This document shows positions 63,133 through 64,000 of a stretch of 64,000 nt of DNA, one piece after another (the stretch's first letter is position 1; each line of letters starts with the position of its first letter). The translations under genes were made by a program, and so were the position numbers. The notes under the pieces were generated by a model. The model was given only the letters and a program-made list of their open reading frames with translations, was not told the DNA's origin and did no database searches. This DNA comes from Pararobbsia alpina_A (GTDB taxonomy: Bacteria; Pseudomonadota; Gammaproteobacteria; Burkholderiales; Burkholderiaceae), in NCBI RefSeq assembly GCF_965118125.1, contig NZ_OZ221287.1, positions 3,534,001-3,598,000 of the forward strand, in the 5' to 3' direction.

Positions 63133-64000
63133 ATGAAGTGTCCCCCAACGTCGCAACAAGAGGCCGAAAGGCTGATAGCGTTATCCAAGTACGGCCTTGG
63201 CCGAGATAGACCACTACCGAGTCTGGATTCCGTCGTCAGCATCGCCGCACGTATGTTCGGAGTGCCGGTTGCCGCCGTGAATCTTGTCGGCAATGACCAT
63301 GTGTTCTTTGCGGCGGCACGGGGCATCAATGCCGCTGAGGTCGATATGGGTCGCGATGCGTCATTTTGCGCACACGCGATGCTACAAAGCGATGTCATGG
63401 TTGTGCCAGATGCCACACGCGACGATCGATTCCATGACAATCCACTTGTCACGGGTGTCACCCACCTACGCTTCTATGCTGGGGTGCCCATTCTGTCGAC
63501 CGACGGCCTGCCTTTAGGGGCGCTGTGCATCATCGACCAGAAGCCGAACTATGACTTCTCGGACGACGACGAGGAGCGCTTGCGGGATCTAGCAAAGATG
63601 GCGGCCGACCGGCTGGAGCTTCGGCGTATCGAAATCGCTATGGAAATCGAAGCTTCGAAAAAGAATGTGATTGACGCTAGCTCTCCGACGGCGATGATTC
63701 GATTCGACGAGCATGGTCGCGTCGTCAACTGGAACGCTAGCGCGGCTGCGCTTTACCGGTATGACATCGACGACTGGTCGACGTTGACGATCGAGATGCT
63801 TTCGCCAGAGCGAGATTGGGAGTGCTTGCATACACTCATCGCGCAGGCCATCAAACAAGGCTCGGTCGACGGGCTCACGATGCCGTCACATGTCCATGGG
63901 CTTTGCAGCGACGGCAGCGAATTCTTACTGGGCATCTCACTTTTCTGCTGGCGCGAGGATGACCAGCTTACATTCAGCGCACACTTACAGGATCTGTCAG
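63133..64000 (+). CDS. GAF-PAS sensor protein, 3' end outside window
   Basis: The gene begins at ATG 63133 and runs off the window; 289 residues are visible. Residues about 20-165 form a GAF domain of the kind common in signalling kinases and cyclases: SVVSIAARMFGVPVAAVNLV, FFAARGINAAEVDMGRDASF, and FYAGVPILSTDGLPLGALCI. From about residue 185 a PAS domain follows (SSPTAMIRFDEHGRVVNWNA, AAALYRYD). The output domain (kinase, GGDEF or EAL) is not in the window. Confidence 0.82.
   Translation, partial: MKCPPTSQQEAERLIALSKYGLGRDRPLPSLDSVVSIAARMFGVPVAAVNLVGNDHVFFAAARGINAAEVDMGRDASFCAHAMLQSDVMVVPDATRDDRFHDNPLVTGVTHLRFYAGVPILSTDGLPLGALCIIDQKPNYDFSDDDEERLRDLAKMAADRLELRRIEIAMEIEASKKNVIDASSPTAMIRFDEHGRVVNWNASAAALYRYDIDDWSTLTIEMLSPERDWECLHTLIAQAIKQGSVDGLTMPSHVHGLCSDGSEFLLGISLFCWREDDQLTFSAHLQDLS

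Overview
The window is GC-rich chromosomal DNA from a betaproteobacterium, most likely a Burkholderiaceae (Burkholderiales) member. The evidence is the gene set nrdR-glyA, ybgC-tolQRAB-pal-cpoB followed by tRNA-Lys, a gcdH-type acyl-CoA dehydrogenase, a DUF883/YqjE/YqjK trio and a fimT-pilV-pilW-pilX-pilE minor pilin cluster. No rRNA genes and no CRISPR array were seen.

Layout. (1) 1-18772 is core genome: the 3' part of a cyclopropane fatty acid synthase gene, a DUF72 protein, msrA, a flavin reductase, gcdH, the yqjD/E/K-like genes, the minor pilins (minus strand), nrdR and glyA (minus strand), the Tol-Pal envelope operon, and tRNA-Lys(UUU) with a near-consensus promoter. (2) 18773-57100 is a mosaic accessory island beside that tRNA gene. 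It opens with a decayed gene and a 1368-residue protein with a nuclease-like N-terminus, a P-loop NTPase and a helical repeat tail (STAND/Avs-like architecture). This protein is convergent with a complete type I Zorya system (zorABCD). A TIGR04141/DUF6119 gene is divergent from zorA. Next comes an integrative-element or plasmid-like module (DUF932, YqaJ-type recombinase, a Cys-rich protein, small membrane proteins, an XRE regulator, an FkbM methyltransferase), then a right-truncated IS21-family element with a nonsense codon in istA. After it lies a tightly packed minus-strand operon: an antitoxin-like HTH gene, qatA, qatB, qatC, qatD, an OLD-family nuclease and a UvrD-like helicase (Qat plus Gabija-like pair). 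An FRG-domain gene, a type II restriction-modification pair and scraps of an integrase and a glutathione S-transferase close the island. (3) 57100-64000 looks chromosomal again: a REC-GGDEF diguanylate cyclase facing a histidine kinase and an amino-acid-type periplasmic binding protein, a 1.4 kb gene-poor stretch, and the start of a GAF-PAS sensor gene that runs off the window.

How the parts work together. The Tol-Pal genes are one envelope-constriction operon. The island carries at least five probable anti-phage modules: the STAND nuclease, Zorya I, Qat, the OLD/UvrD pair and restriction-modification. TIGR04141 and FRG proteins are possible further members. The most interesting candidates are the STAND nuclease facing Zorya, and the seven-gene Qat plus OLD/UvrD operon that begins with its own probable regulator. 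All functions are read from motifs and gene order; no database search was possible.
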